A stretch of 12,380 nucleotides of DNA from Deinococcales bacterium (GTDB lineage: Bacteria; Deinococcota; Deinococci; Deinococcales; Deinococcaceae): positions 1 to 12,380 of the forward strand of contig JACMOA010000016.1 in NCBI GenBank assembly GCA_014378225.1. Direction: 5' to 3'. A program made the position numbers and the translations under genes. This document shows positions 1-6,767 of this stretch, piece after piece. The number at the start of each line of letters is the position of its first letter. Position 1 is the first letter of the stretch. Below the pieces are notes generated by a model. That model saw only the letters and a program-made list of their open reading frames with translations, ran no database searches and was not told the DNA's origin.

Positions 1-91
1 AAAAAGCGATGTTTTCTTTAAATGCCAGACCAAGCTCGGATACTCCATCATAAATAAAGCATACCTGCTTTAGTATCTCGAGGGTTGGCAA
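1..91 (-). CDS. Possible 5' end of a leftward gene, cut by the window edge
   Basis: Two overlapping frames run leftward off the window. One opens with TTG at 91 and reads about 30 codons containing LEILKQVCFIYDGVSELGLA; its CTCGAG is read as Leu-Glu, as in the other genes here, and the peptide looks like a real protein. The other opens with ATG at 51 (MMEYPSLVWHL), 6 bases after a TATGCT -10-like hexamer at 63-58, matching the leaderless layout of neighbouring genes. Only one can be right, and neither gives a recognisable domain in so few residues. No Shine-Dalgarno is seen. No function is assigned. Confidence 0.25.
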   Translation of the reverse strand, partial: MPTLEILKQVCFIYDGVSELGLAFKENIAF

Positions 92-174
92 ATGTGACAA
101 ATTTTACTCTCACAAGGTGCATAAGCCCTTTATTTAAGCTTAAATCTTATAAATTATTGTGAATGCTTTTCCGC

Positions 175-199
175 TCGAGCCGATTTGAGGCTCGATTTT
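175..199 (+). terminator. Stem-loop followed by TTTT, possible rightward terminator
   Basis: TCGAGCC at 175-181 pairs perfectly with GGCTCGA at 189-195 around a 7-base loop, and four T follow at 196-199. The stem is 7 bp with five GC pairs. No rightward gene is visible upstream inside the window, so what it would terminate is unknown. Confidence 0.3.
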
Positions 200-267
200 A
201 AAGTATTTTGCGGAAGTATTGAGATAGAGGCGAAATGCTTCTCAACGGGCGGGAGCAGCAATAGGAC

Positions 268-371
268 AGCATTTTTCACGAGAGCGGACAAGCCCAGAAG
301 GTGCCGTTTTGTCCAAGACATAGAGCTAACCGGAGCGGAGCGTAGGTAGCGCAATGGTAGTGAAAAATGCT
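268..371. repeat. 104-bp segment bounded by a 12-bp perfect inverted repeat
   Basis: AGCATTTTTCAC at 268-279 is the exact reverse complement of 360-371. Between the arms, GGACAA at 286-291 pairs with TTGTCC at 309-314, and the loop of that hairpin can form a few further pairs. The layout could be a closing stem of a structured RNA with an internal hairpin, or the remnant of a small inverted-repeat element. No target-site duplication is visible outside the arms and no protein is encoded inside. Confidence 0.4.
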
Positions 372-407
372 TTGAGTTGATTAAACTACTTGAGTAAAAA
401 CAAGTTG

Positions 408-431
408 AAAAACCCCCTCGAGTAGAGGGGG
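408..431 (-). terminator. Rho-independent terminator of the cytochrome bc operon
   Basis: On the minus strand CCCCCTC (431-425) pairs with GAGGGGG (419-413) around a 5-base loop and is followed by TTTTT (412-408). The stem is 7 bp with six GC pairs. It lies about 40 bases after the cytochrome b stop codon, where an operon terminator is expected. A CTCGAG palindrome spans the stem-loop junction at 417-422. Confidence 0.9.
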
Positions 432-471
432 CCTGGATAAGGTTTGAGTTTATAGCTCAGTAGATACAGAT

Positions 472-1773
472 TTAGTCGTCTGCGGATTGAGCTTCACCCT
501 TAAAAGCAGCGGTTTCCCGCTTGTCCGCATCACGAAGGCCCTTGATGCCGCGCACGATGGCGACAACCAGGAAGTAAGTCACCAGTGGAGCCACAAAGGT
601 CAAGGCCCAGAACAACGCCAGGAATGTTCCTTCGCCAGGAATAATGCCCGCCGCAATGAAATCCGCTTTATAGCCCGCTATCGACCACACACTCATCAGC
701 ACGAAGAAGGCGACCCCGGCAGCCAGACGCTTGGGGTGCTCAGTTGGCGCTTCGCCGTAATACTGGTTCTCTTTGGCGCGGTCCAGAAGGGGAACAGCGA
801 ACCACAGCAAGATAACCAGTGTAGGCACGATGATGGCCCCAATGAATTCAGCGTTCAGAATTCCACCAAAGGGCAGTTGAAGCTCTACTGAACCTGGAAT
901 CATGGCCAGTACACCGAACACCCACAGCAAATACCAGTCCGGCTTGATGTTGGGAACCGGGTTATTAATGTCTGGTCTGCCGTAAACCTCTACTGGGTGA
1001 ACCGGAATATAAGCAGAAAACAGGGTAATAACGCCCAACAGCAGCAAAAACAAAATCGCCATGATAGGGGTTTGCTGGGTAATCAGCGGCACGCCCACAA
1101 TCTTTTTGTAAGCAATTTTCTTGGCGTACATCGGCTGGGTGTGCTTCTGCTTAATCATCAAAATCATGTGCGCGGCAGTGGTGCCGAGCAAAATTAGAGG
1201 CAGCAGCATAATGTGAAAGCCATACACCCTCGAGATAACCTGTTCGCCTGGAAAGACTCCTCCGAAAGCAACCTGTGCGGTCCAATCTCCAATATAGGGA
1301 ATGCTGCGGGTGATGTTGTAAATCACGCCCAGGGTGGTAAAAGCGAAGTTGTCGTAGGGCAGCACATAGCCCGTCACGGCAGTGAGTACCGTAAAAACCA
1401 ACAGCAAAATGCCAATCCACCAGTTGATTTCGCGGGGACGCTTGAAGGACCCAGAAAAATAAATTCGCATCATGTGCAGTAGACTGGCGGCCACCATCAA
1501 GTTGGCGGTCCAGTGGTGAATACGCCTGAGCATATCTCCGAAGGGCAGGGTGTTAATCTTCAGCGCCGAGGCGTAAGCAGCAGGCAGGTCGTTCACCAGG
1601 CGGGTGCTGGGTTCATAACTGAAGGCCAGCAGAATTCCAGTCAAGATTAAGATAATCAACGAAAAAAGCGTGATTTCACCCAAAAAGTACGAGTGATGCA
1701 CGGGAAAGGCTTTCCGCAAGAACTTGTCGTTCAGGCGGCTGATGTGTAGGCGCTCGTCTAACCACTGATTCAT
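472..1773 (-). CDS. Cytochrome b of the quinol:cytochrome c oxidoreductase (bc complex)
   Basis: 433 residues, the membrane core subunit that oxidises quinol and passes electrons through two b hemes. About eight hydrophobic helices are visible, so the b6 and subunit-IV parts form one polypeptide. Heme ligands are in helix B (His86 or His87, and His100) and helix D (His187 and His202). The helix D pair has 14 residues between them, the spacing of cytochrome b6 rather than the 13 of mitochondrial cytochrome b. The quinol-site PEWY motif appears as PDWY at 278-281. The position equivalent to the b6 cysteine that binds the extra heme is Phe30. The start is set by AGGAGG at 1786-1781, 7 bases before ATG at 1773; longer in-frame starts would overlap the Rieske gene. 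It is last in the operon, 17 bases after the Rieske stop. It holds only one CTCGAG. In Thermus the equivalent gene is called fbcB. Confidence 0.97.
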   Translation of the reverse strand: MNQWLDERLHISRLNDKFLRKAFPVHHSYFLGEITLFSLIILILTGILLAFSYEPSTRLVNDLPAAYASALKINTLPFGDMLRRIHHWTANLMVAASLLHMMRIYFSGSFKRPREINWWIGILLLVFTVLTAVTGYVLPYDNFAFTTLGVIYNITRSIPYIGDWTAQVAFGGVFPGEQVISRVYGFHIMLLPLILLGTTAAHMILMIKQKHTQPMYAKKIAYKKIVGVPLITQQTPIMAILFLLLLGVITLFSAYIPVHPVEVYGRPDINNPVPNIKPDWYLLWVFGVLAMIPGSVELQLPFGGILNAEFIGAIIVPTLVILLWFAVPLLDRAKENQYYGEAPTEHPKRLAAGVAFFVLMSVWSIAGYKADFIAAGIIPGEGTFLALFWALTFVAPLVTYFLVVAIVRGIKGLRDADKRETAAFKGEAQSADD

Positions 1774-1780
1774 AATCATA

Positions 1781-1786
1781 CCTCCT
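1781..1786 (-). promoter_or_regulatory. Shine-Dalgarno site fixing the cytochrome b start
   Basis: A perfect AGGAGG on the minus strand lies 7 bases upstream of ATG at 1773 and only 1 base upstream of the in-frame ATG at 1779. The spacing selects 1773. Confidence 0.9.
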
Positions 1787-1790
1787 GAAG

Positions 1791-2405
1791 TTAGGCTTCC
1801 ACGGTGCCGTAAACCGTCTCGAGCCACTTACCCGACACCACAAATTGATTGTTCTCAAGCTTGATGGGTAACTGGGGTAGCCCTCTGGGCGCAGGTGCAA
1901 CCAGCACTTTGCCGCTTTTACCGTCAAATTTTGAGCCGTGACAAGGGCAGGGTAAATTTCCGTCCGGTCCTTTAGCCAGCACTGAGCAGCCCAGGTGAGG
2001 GCAAAGTTTGCTAAAAGCAATAATCCCGTCTGCGGTGGCTTCCGGCTTGGCCGGAGCAGTGATGTCGCTTAGGGCGTACTTTAAAATCATGATGGCATTG
2101 ATGGTCGCGCCCTGCCCTTCACTACGCACCACATCGTTGCCTTTGGGATAAACCGTAATGTAAGGACCATCTTTCTCGAGGTCATCAGGGCCTACAGGCT
2201 GTCCTGCTTTAGGACCCTCGGCGTAAACCAACACGTCGCCTATCTCAACCGGTTTTTGTGCGTCAGTAATGAATGGCACCGGACGGAGACCGCCCAAAAT
2301 AGTGGCAAAACTCACCAATCCAATTCCGGTAGCTCCCGCCATCGCCGCCGTAACAAACTTACGGCGGCTAATTTCAGGGTCGAGTTTTTTTGCTTTTGTC
2401 GTCAT
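1791..2405 (-). CDS. Rieske [2Fe-2S] iron-sulfur subunit of the bc complex
   Basis: 204 residues. It takes electrons from quinol at cytochrome b and hands them to cytochrome c. The N-terminus has a twin-arginine-like run (SRRKF, 13-17) followed by a hydrophobic segment (about 18-39), the usual uncleaved Tat-type anchor of Rieske proteins. Cluster box I is CPHLGC at 135-140, with ligands Cys135 and His137. Box II is CPCHGS at 153-158, with ligands Cys153 and His156. Cys140 and Cys155 are placed for the structural disulfide. ATG at 2405 is preferred because GAGG at 2416-2413 is 7 bases upstream; a TTG two codons earlier would be too close to it. It lies 158 bases after cytochrome c and 17 bases before cytochrome b in the same direction. 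Confidence 0.97.
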   Translation of the reverse strand: MTTKAKKLDPEISRRKFVTAAMAGATGIGLVSFATILGGLRPVPFITDAQKPVEIGDVLVYAEGPKAGQPVGPDDLEKDGPYITVYPKGNDVVRSEGQGATINAIMILKYALSDITAPAKPEATADGIIAFSKLCPHLGCSVLAKGPDGNLPCPCHGSKFDGKSGKVLVAPAPRGLPQLPIKLENNQFVVSGKWLETVYGTVEA

Positions 2406-2563
2406 ACTCAAACCTCAAATTCCTACACTGCGTTGTTCAAGAACACTGGGTTATCCGAAAACTGGATTGCTCGAGAGCGGCATATCCACAATATTTTAGG
2501 GTGTGCTCGAGCAAAAATACAGGTTAAAAGACCCGCAGGAAAATTCCGCTCGAGCGAGAAAGT
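2406..2563 (-). other. Long gap inside the bc operon with three CTCGAG palindromes
   Basis: 158 bases separate cytochrome c from the Rieske gene, long for a tight operon. CTCGAG occurs three times in it, twice as the longer palindromes CGCTCGAGCG and TGCTCGAGCA. On the minus strand a TATTGT hexamer with a TTTGCT-like element 16 bases upstream could be an internal promoter for the Rieske and cytochrome b genes, but both boxes are weak. Confidence 0.35.
2413..2416 (-). promoter_or_regulatory. Shine-Dalgarno site of the Rieske gene
   Basis: GAGG on the minus strand, within TTGAGGTT, 7 bases before ATG at 2405. It decides against the in-frame TTG at 2411. Confidence 0.65.
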
Positions 2564-3433
2564 TCACCAGGGGAATTCGCCACCAGCGTCTTCCACCAGG
2601 ACCTCGCCGTCCATAAAGTATTTTTTATAAAGCATAATCACCGCAGATAGAAACAAGAAGATTCCAGCCGCAAATACGCCTTCTTGAGGCACGTTGATAA
2701 CTGGAGCCTCGGCGGTGAGGCCCTGAAGCGAAATGCTTTCCAAAATAGCCCTGACAAAGCCTACTGAACAAAACACCACCATCGCCAGCGAAAATAACAT
2801 GGCGTACATGCCAAACGAGGTGCTTTTGTTGCGGTGAATTCCTGGCTCGAGCTGTTCACCCTCAGCCCAGGTGGAGTATAGACCCATCAGGCCGTACACC
2901 AGCAGCACCATGATGAAGGTTCCCAGGAAGATTTCAGGAAGTTTGAGGTCTTTGGGAACAAACCTCGAGCGGTTCTTCAGCGCTTTGTCGTTCTCTCCAG
3001 CTCCAGCAGCGGCAAATACTTCGGCTCCAAACTCTCCACCCTTGTTGGTCCAGGAGTTACGAACGTAATTCGTGACCTCGAGTACCTGTTGCTCACTGAG
3101 TTGTGGATACGCGGGCATCAGGTTTTTGCCTTTGTGGATGATGCCCACCAGGCCTGCGGGCTTGCCCAGCACCAATGCAGAGCCAACCAGCACCTTGCCC
3201 ACGCCACCCTGACCCTGTGCTCCGTGACAGCCAATGCAGCCTTGAGCGGTATAGAGAGCTTTGCCATTGCCCTGCCAGTCTACTTTGACAGCAGTTTCGG
3301 CGCCCACCACAGCGGCGGGCGCACTCGTTTCTTCTTTGGCCAGTTCCCCGTTAAACAAAAACAGCAGAATAACCCAGAACACCGCCGCTAGAATCAGCGA
3401 AAACCAGGGGATTGATGCGTCATTACGCTCCAT
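2564..3433 (-). CDS. Membrane-anchored c-type cytochrome of the bc complex, with extra C-terminal membrane helices
   Basis: 289 residues. A hydrophobic helix at about 9-28 anchors the N-terminus. A cytochrome c domain follows at about 50-130, with the heme c attachment motif CIGCH at 66-70 and the likely axial methionine Met106 in NLMPAYPQLS. The rest is unusual for a simple cytochrome c: three further hydrophobic stretches at about 167-187, 207-230 and 252-270. It is the first gene of the operon and should accept electrons from the Rieske protein. Thermus thermophilus has separate fbcC (cytochrome c) and fbcD (small membrane protein) genes upstream of the Rieske and cytochrome b genes; this single gene may combine both, which is inference. 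AGGAA at 3443-3439, 5 bases before ATG at 3433, supports the start. Confidence 0.93.
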   Translation of the reverse strand: MERNDASIPWFSLILAAVFWVILLFLFNGELAKEETSAPAAVVGAETAVKVDWQGNGKALYTAQGCIGCHGAQGQGGVGKVLVGSALVLGKPAGLVGIIHKGKNLMPAYPQLSEQQVLEVTNYVRNSWTNKGGEFGAEVFAAAGAGENDKALKNRSRFVPKDLKLPEIFLGTFIMVLLVYGLMGLYSTWAEGEQLEPGIHRNKSTSFGMYAMLFSLAMVVFCSVGFVRAILESISLQGLTAEAPVINVPQEGVFAAGIFLFLSAVIMLYKKYFMDGEVLVEDAGGEFPW

Positions 3434-3438
3434 AGTGC

Positions 3439-3443
3439 TTCCT
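3439..3443 (-). promoter_or_regulatory. Shine-Dalgarno site of the cytochrome c gene
   Basis: AGGAA, within AAAGGAAG on the minus strand, 5 bases before ATG at 3433. This first gene of an operon has a leader and a ribosome site, unlike most other first genes in the window. Confidence 0.65.
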
Positions 3444-3488
3444 TTGCATAACTGTTGCCGTCCTCGCGCTTTCTGTCTTCACCGTTTC

Positions 3489-3516
3489 AGAATAGCACGC
3501 TCGAGCGGTGTGCCAG
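3489..3516 (-). promoter_or_regulatory. Likely promoter of the cytochrome bc operon
   Basis: On the minus strand TATTCT (3494-3489) is preceded by TGC, an extended -10. CTGGCA (3516-3511) is a 4-of-6 match to TTGACA at 16-base spacing. Transcription would begin near 3482 and give a leader of about 50 bases carrying the Shine-Dalgarno site. A CTCGAG palindrome at 3500-3505 sits inside the spacer. Confidence 0.45.
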
Positions 3517-3610
3517 ACTGGTGTTTCAGACCTCATAAGTCTTAAAGTAATCCCGCTTTCCAATCCTTTACACAGCGCCAAAACCCACCCCCTCGAGCGA
3601 ACACATCTCA

Positions 3611-3639
3611 CGAATAAAACCCGTTTTGAACCCAAAACG
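3611..3639 (-). terminator. Probable terminator downstream of the beta-lactamase-like gene
   Basis: CGTTTTG at 3622-3628 pairs perfectly with CAAAACG at 3633-3639 around a 4-base loop. Read leftward it is followed by GG and TTTTATT. It lies about 100 bases after the hydrolase stop and upstream of the bc operon promoter, which suits a terminator. The stem is AT-rich, so efficiency is uncertain. Confidence 0.45.
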
Positions 3640-3737
3640 AGCTATTTTTCCTTGTTTCTATTTTGAAAGAACATCGGTCAAGAAGGTAGGCCAAACGTCC
3701 CCAGATGGGGGTCAAAAATCTGCTCGAGCACAGGGTT

Positions 3738-4571
3738 TTAGAGAGGTTGCAACTTATCCCACACTAAACGGCTCACTCTAGCGCCCAAGAGCACCATTCC
3801 ATTTTCGGGATGCTCCCTCAGGTCCTCTCCGCCTTTGGTCATCAGGGCAATGCTGTAGGGAACCGGGCCGTACACCAACGCTACGTCGTTGCGTGTTCCA
3901 GAAATCTCACCACTCTTGCTCAGCACCTGAACCGCCAGTTCTCCGCTCGAGTCTCTGGGCAGCGAACGACCCACCATGTCCTTGTATTGTTGCTTTTCCA
4001 GGATGTTCAGGGCCAGCGCGGTCATTTCAGGCTCGAGCAAGAGTCCAGTGTGTAATTCAAACATCATGCGGGCCAAATCTCGAGGGTTGGTCCAGTTTCG
4101 CTCTCCCCGCCGTTGGCGCTCGTTTTGCCGCTCAGGGGGAAGTTGCAGCTTGCCCACCAGTTCGGTGCTGGGATAGCGCTCGAGCAGAGCATTTATCCGG
4201 TCCTGACCCACGATTTCAATCACTTTATTGGTGGCGGTATTATCACTCAGCACAATCATCAGGGTAAGCCAATCACGTAGACTCAAATTTAAACCCGGCT
4301 CGAGTTCGTGCAAAATCCCCGCGCCACCCACCTTATCCGAATCCTCGAGCGGGTAACGCTCACTCAGCTCGAGCACTCCTTTTTCTACCTGACTCAGAGC
4401 TTCAATCAGGATGGGAACTTTGATAGTGCTGGCGGCTGGGAAGGACTCGTTGGCGTTCCACTCGAGGGTTGGAAAAGCTCCCTCCTCGAGCGGGCGCACG
4501 CACAGGCCAAACAGTCCCTCGAAAGTCCGAAGAGTTTGCTCGAGTTGAGCATAGAAGAGGGTTTGGTTCAT
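3738..4571 (-). CDS. Class A beta-lactamase-like serine hydrolase
   Basis: 277 residues. The class A penicillin-recognising motifs are present: SxxK with nucleophile Ser48 and Lys51 (STIK), SDN at 109-111, and KSG at 219-221 where lactamases have KTG. A GGAGILHEL stretch at 82-90 also fits the family. The omega-loop glutamate motif ExxLN is not clear; the region at 144-160 is charged (ERQNERQRRGERNW), so deacylation and true beta-lactamase activity are uncertain. No signal peptide is present: the N-terminus is polar, although family members normally act outside the membrane. It could be a cytoplasmic peptidase or esterase-like member. No Shine-Dalgarno is seen, but TAAACT lies 7 bases before ATG, suggesting a leaderless mRNA. 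It is divergent from the pseudouridine synthase with 55 bases between starts. The gene holds about ten CTCGAG, mostly read as Leu-Glu. Confidence 0.88.
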   Translation of the reverse strand: MNQTLFYAQLEQTLRTFEGLFGLCVRPLEEGAFPTLEWNANESFPAASTIKVPILIEALSQVEKGVLELSERYPLEDSDKVGGAGILHELEPGLNLSLRDWLTLMIVLSDNTATNKVIEIVGQDRINALLERYPSTELVGKLQLPPERQNERQRRGERNWTNPRDLARMMFELHTGLLLEPEMTALALNILEKQQYKDMVGRSLPRDSSGELAVQVLSKSGEISGTRNDVALVYGPVPYSIALMTKGGEDLREHPENGMVLLGARVSRLVWDKLQPL

Positions 4572-4578
4572 GTGCTCG

Positions 4579-4584
4579 AGTTTA
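4579..4584 (-). promoter_or_regulatory. -10 element for a leaderless beta-lactamase-like mRNA
   Basis: TAAACT on the minus strand, 7 bases before ATG at 4571. No ribosome site lies between. A weak TTAGTG about 18 bases further upstream could serve as -35. Confidence 0.5.
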
Positions 4585-4611
4585 AACGCTCGGCCCTGGA
4601 CCCACTAAGGC

Positions 4612-4617
4612 TATGAT
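4612..4617 (+). promoter_or_regulatory. -10 element of the pseudouridine synthase gene, leaderless or nearly so
   Basis: TATGAT, 5 of 6 with the consensus, lies 9 bases before ATG at 4627. A transcript starting at the usual distance would have at most about three bases of leader, and no Shine-Dalgarno is present. No clear -35 is seen. Confidence 0.55.
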
Positions 4618-4626
4618 GAACTCATT

Positions 4627-5373
4627 ATGGAACGACTGCAAAAAATTCTCTCCGGCGCAGGTGTGGCCTCGAGACGCGCCGCCGAGGACCTCATCAAAGC
4701 GGGCCGGGTGACGGTAGACGGCAAAGTGGCCACCTTGGGCGACAGCGCCGAGCGCTCGAGCGATATTCGGGTGAACGGCCAAAGTATTGACACCGCTCGA
4801 GTTAACACCAGTTTTCTGCTCTATAAACCTCGCGGTATTGTCACCAGCGCCAGCGACGAGCGCGGACGTGAAACCGTGCTCGAGCACATGCCGCGCATTC
4901 CGGGTCTGCACCATGTTGGGCGGCTAGACCTCGAGTCTGAGGGACTCTTACTGCTCACCAACGACGGTGAACTCACCCTCGAGATGACTCATCCGCGCTT
5001 TACCCACGAAAAAGAATACCGGGTGTGGACCCGACATGAACTCGAGGATTCCGAACTTAAGTCACTCGAGCGCGGAATTGAACTCGAGGACGGTCTGACC
5101 CTGCCCGCCAAGACCGAGCGGGCGCGGGGCGGACTGTTTATTACCCTGCGCGAAGGAAAAAACCGTCAGATTCGTAAAATGCTCGAGTTTCTGGGCCACC
5201 GGGTCACGCAACTGGTGCGGGTGCGCTTCGGCGGGCTTTTTCTGGGAGACCTCGAGCCGGGTGAATACGTGGAACTAAATGTGGACGACCTCGAGCACCT
5301 CAAGCACCCCGAGCGCATCGGGCGGCGTGAACTGGAGAAGATGCGCGGGGACATGTACTCGAGGTGGGACTAA
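4627..5373 (+). CDS. rRNA pseudouridine synthase, RsuA/RluB family
   Basis: 248 residues. It converts a specific uridine of ribosomal RNA to pseudouridine in the cytoplasm. The N-terminal 60 residues form an S4 RNA-binding domain (ERLQKILSGAGVASRRAAE onwards). A KPRG motif lies at 67-70. The family signature GRLDLESEGLLLLTNDG spans 98-114, with catalytic Asp101. The GKNRQIRKML stretch at 177-186 is typical of this family. Length suits RluB or RsuA; I cannot tell from sequence alone which rRNA site is modified. Start: the S4 domain begins at once and a TATGAT box lies just upstream. Density of CTCGAG is the highest of the window (about 13 in 747 bases); most are read as Leu-Glu, giving a Glu-rich stretch at 138-155. 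It converges on the M28 peptidase gene with about 40 bases between stops and no obvious terminator. Confidence 0.93.
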   Translation: MERLQKILSGAGVASRRAAEDLIKAGRVTVDGKVATLGDSAERSSDIRVNGQSIDTARVNTSFLLYKPRGIVTSASDERGRETVLEHMPRIPGLHHVGRLDLESEGLLLLTNDGELTLEMTHPRFTHEKEYRVWTRHELEDSELKSLERGIELEDGLTLPAKTERARGGLFITLREGKNRQIRKMLEFLGHRVTQLVRVRFGGLFLGDLEPGEYVELNVDDLEHLKHPERIGRRELEKMRGDMYSRWD

Positions 5374-5415
5374 GTATTGAGACGCCTCGAGCAGTTGCAC
5401 AGGGCAAATAACACC

Positions 5416-6627
5416 TCAACGCAGGAGTTCACCCGCAACTTTTAGACCCGCTAATACGGTCTCCTCGAGCATTTCTGGCTGCACCACCGTATCTCCCGGC
5501 TGGTGATAGTTGGGGTCCATTCCCCGGTAAAAGAACAATGCCGGACTGCCCGCCTCAAGAAAAGAAGCGTGGTCGCTGCCGCTGCTGCCGTCGTTCAGGC
5601 GGCGCAATTCTGGAACAGCCCTTTCGGACCGCTCGAGCAGAGCCAGAGTTCCACCTACGCTCAGTGGCGTAACATCAACGCCCACCATGTCGAAATTGAG
5701 CATGGCTTTCAGACCTCCCACCAAACTGGCGTGGGTTTTAACAAATGCTCGAGAACCGCGCAAACCGTCTTCTTCGCCGTCAAAAGCCACAAACCAAGCC
5801 GACTGAGCCAGTGGAGTGTTGGCAGCGCGGCGGGCCATTTCGAGAATGGACGCCGTGCCCGAAGCGTTATCGTTAGCTCCAGGCGCACCCTGCACGCTGT
5901 CGTAATGAGCGCCAAACAGAATTTTTGGCGCAGTGACCCCTGGTAAAGCAGCAATCAGGTTGCGGCCCACAATGGTTCGCCGCTCCGCCTTGACGCTAAG
6001 GGTAGCCTGTTCACCTGTGCGCTCGAGCAGAACTGCACCGTCCGCACCCGAAACGCCCAACACCGGAATAGTAACCTCAGCGGCCAGAGTTCCACCGCGC
6101 AGATTTCCCGGAGCGTTGTTGACGATAATCAACCCTCGAGCGCCTGCCTGAACTGCGTTCTGGGCTTTTTCGGCAAAGCGCAGGGTTCCACGCCGTACTA
6201 CTGCAATCTTGCCGGTCACATTTGCGGCCCGGAATTCCTCGAGCGTTCCCACACCCGCCACCGCCACCAGCGCCGCGCTGAAGTCTCCCCCGCTCGAGCC
6301 GTCCAGAGCACTGCCCTCGAGCACCTTGTTTCCTATTTCTAGCTGTGAACCTTCATCAAAAAACTTGTTGTACTCGAAGGTCTCCACTCGAGTGCTATAT
6401 CCACTGGCCCCGTACTGGGCCTCAAGATAATCCCCCGCTTTTTTTAGAGCTGCCGAACCCGCCACTCGAGGGCCGTTCTCGAGCAGAGTAGATACGTCCT
6501 GAGCAATCTTCGAGCTAGGGGGAAAAGCGGGAGAAACGGGAGTTGGAGAAGTCTGGGCCAGGGCGACGGTCAAGATTTGGGCCGCACCCAACATACGGAA
6601 TGTGAGCATAGTCAAACAGGGAAACAT
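5416..6627 (-). CDS. Secreted M28-family zinc metallopeptidase with a PA domain
   Basis: Up to 403 residues, a probable aminopeptidase acting outside the cytoplasm. The N-terminus is a signal peptide with a likely cleavage site after ALA (about 22-24). A protease-associated (PA) domain spans about 110-215, inserted before the catalytic domain, as in bacterial M28 leucine-type aminopeptidases. Two-zinc site residues are all present: His241 and Asp243 (HYDS), bridging Asp253 (GANDNASG), general-base and ligand pair Glu285-Glu286, Asp313 (NFDMVG) and His375 (YHQPGDT). The start is uncertain: in-frame ATGs occur at 6627, 6609 and 6594, none with a Shine-Dalgarno. Starting at 6609 gives the most typical signal peptide; a TATAAA on the minus strand at 6636-6631 is too close to serve the 6627 start. 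Divergent from the ABC exporter; the 146-base gap must hold both promoters. Confidence 0.9.
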   Translation of the reverse strand: MFPCLTMLTFRMLGAAQILTVALAQTSPTPVSPAFPPSSKIAQDVSTLLENGPRVAGSAALKKAGDYLEAQYGASGYSTRVETFEYNKFFDEGSQLEIGNKVLEGSALDGSSGGDFSAALVAVAGVGTLEEFRAANVTGKIAVVRRGTLRFAEKAQNAVQAGARGLIIVNNAPGNLRGGTLAAEVTIPVLGVSGADGAVLLERTGEQATLSVKAERRTIVGRNLIAALPGVTAPKILFGAHYDSVQGAPGANDNASGTASILEMARRAANTPLAQSAWFVAFDGEEDGLRGSRAFVKTHASLVGGLKAMLNFDMVGVDVTPLSVGGTLALLERSERAVPELRRLNDGSSGSDHASFLEAGSPALFFYRGMDPNYHQPGDTVVQPEMLEETVLAGLKVAGELLR

Positions 6628-6761
6628 AGCTTTATAAAACTACGAAAATGGGTGAGTTGTCAGAGCGAGAAATGAGCGCTGACTCGAGGAATCTCATTTG
6701 TAGCCCACAAAGTCCCACTCGAGTTGAGAACTTTTACAAAACCCTTGCCCACCCCATCTGC

Positions 6762-6767
6762 TACCCT
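6762..6767 (+). promoter_or_regulatory. Extended -10 of the ABC exporter, leaderless GTG start
   Basis: TACCCT preceded by TGC, an extended -10, ends 6 bases before GTG at 6774. The same TACCCT hexamer precedes thymidine kinase. This fixes the start at 6774 rather than at the in-frame ATG at 6648, which lies in the divergent promoter region. Confidence 0.55.

Larger units (their letters stand above)
92..407. other. Non-coding stretch with hairpins, no convincing gene
   Basis: More than 300 bases, visibly richer in A and T than the genes. It holds a stem-loop at 175-199 and an inverted repeat whose arms lie at 268-279 and 360-371 (both listed separately). A 66-codon leftward frame at 354-154 starts with TTG, lacks a ribosome site and has a low-complexity, arginine/serine/leucine-rich translation, so I do not count it as a gene. 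Confidence 0.6.
3434..3737. other. Intergenic region between the hydrolase and the bc operon
   Basis: About 300 bases without a credible gene; a 70-codon leftward frame at 3635-3423 overlaps the cytochrome c start and has no recognisable content. It holds the likely bc operon promoter (3489-3516), a 7-bp hairpin (3622-3639), a CCCC/GGGG hairpin near 3699-3710 and a TGCTCGAGCA palindrome at 3721-3730 followed on the minus strand by five T. Confidence 0.6.

Noticed and set aside
154..354. 66-codon leftward open frame starting with TTG
   Set aside because: No ribosome site or fitting -10 box, low-complexity translation, and it overlaps the inverted-repeat element and the 175-199 hairpin.
340..371. 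tRNA-like D-arm wording (GTAGCGCAATGGTAGTG)
   Set aside because: No T-arm, anticodon arm or acceptor stem can be built around it; the match is limited to a short stretch.
1774..1827. Longer N-terminus of cytochrome b from a start at 1827
   Set aside because: It would overlap the Rieske 3' end in another frame and ignores the perfect AGGAGG 7 bases before ATG 1773.
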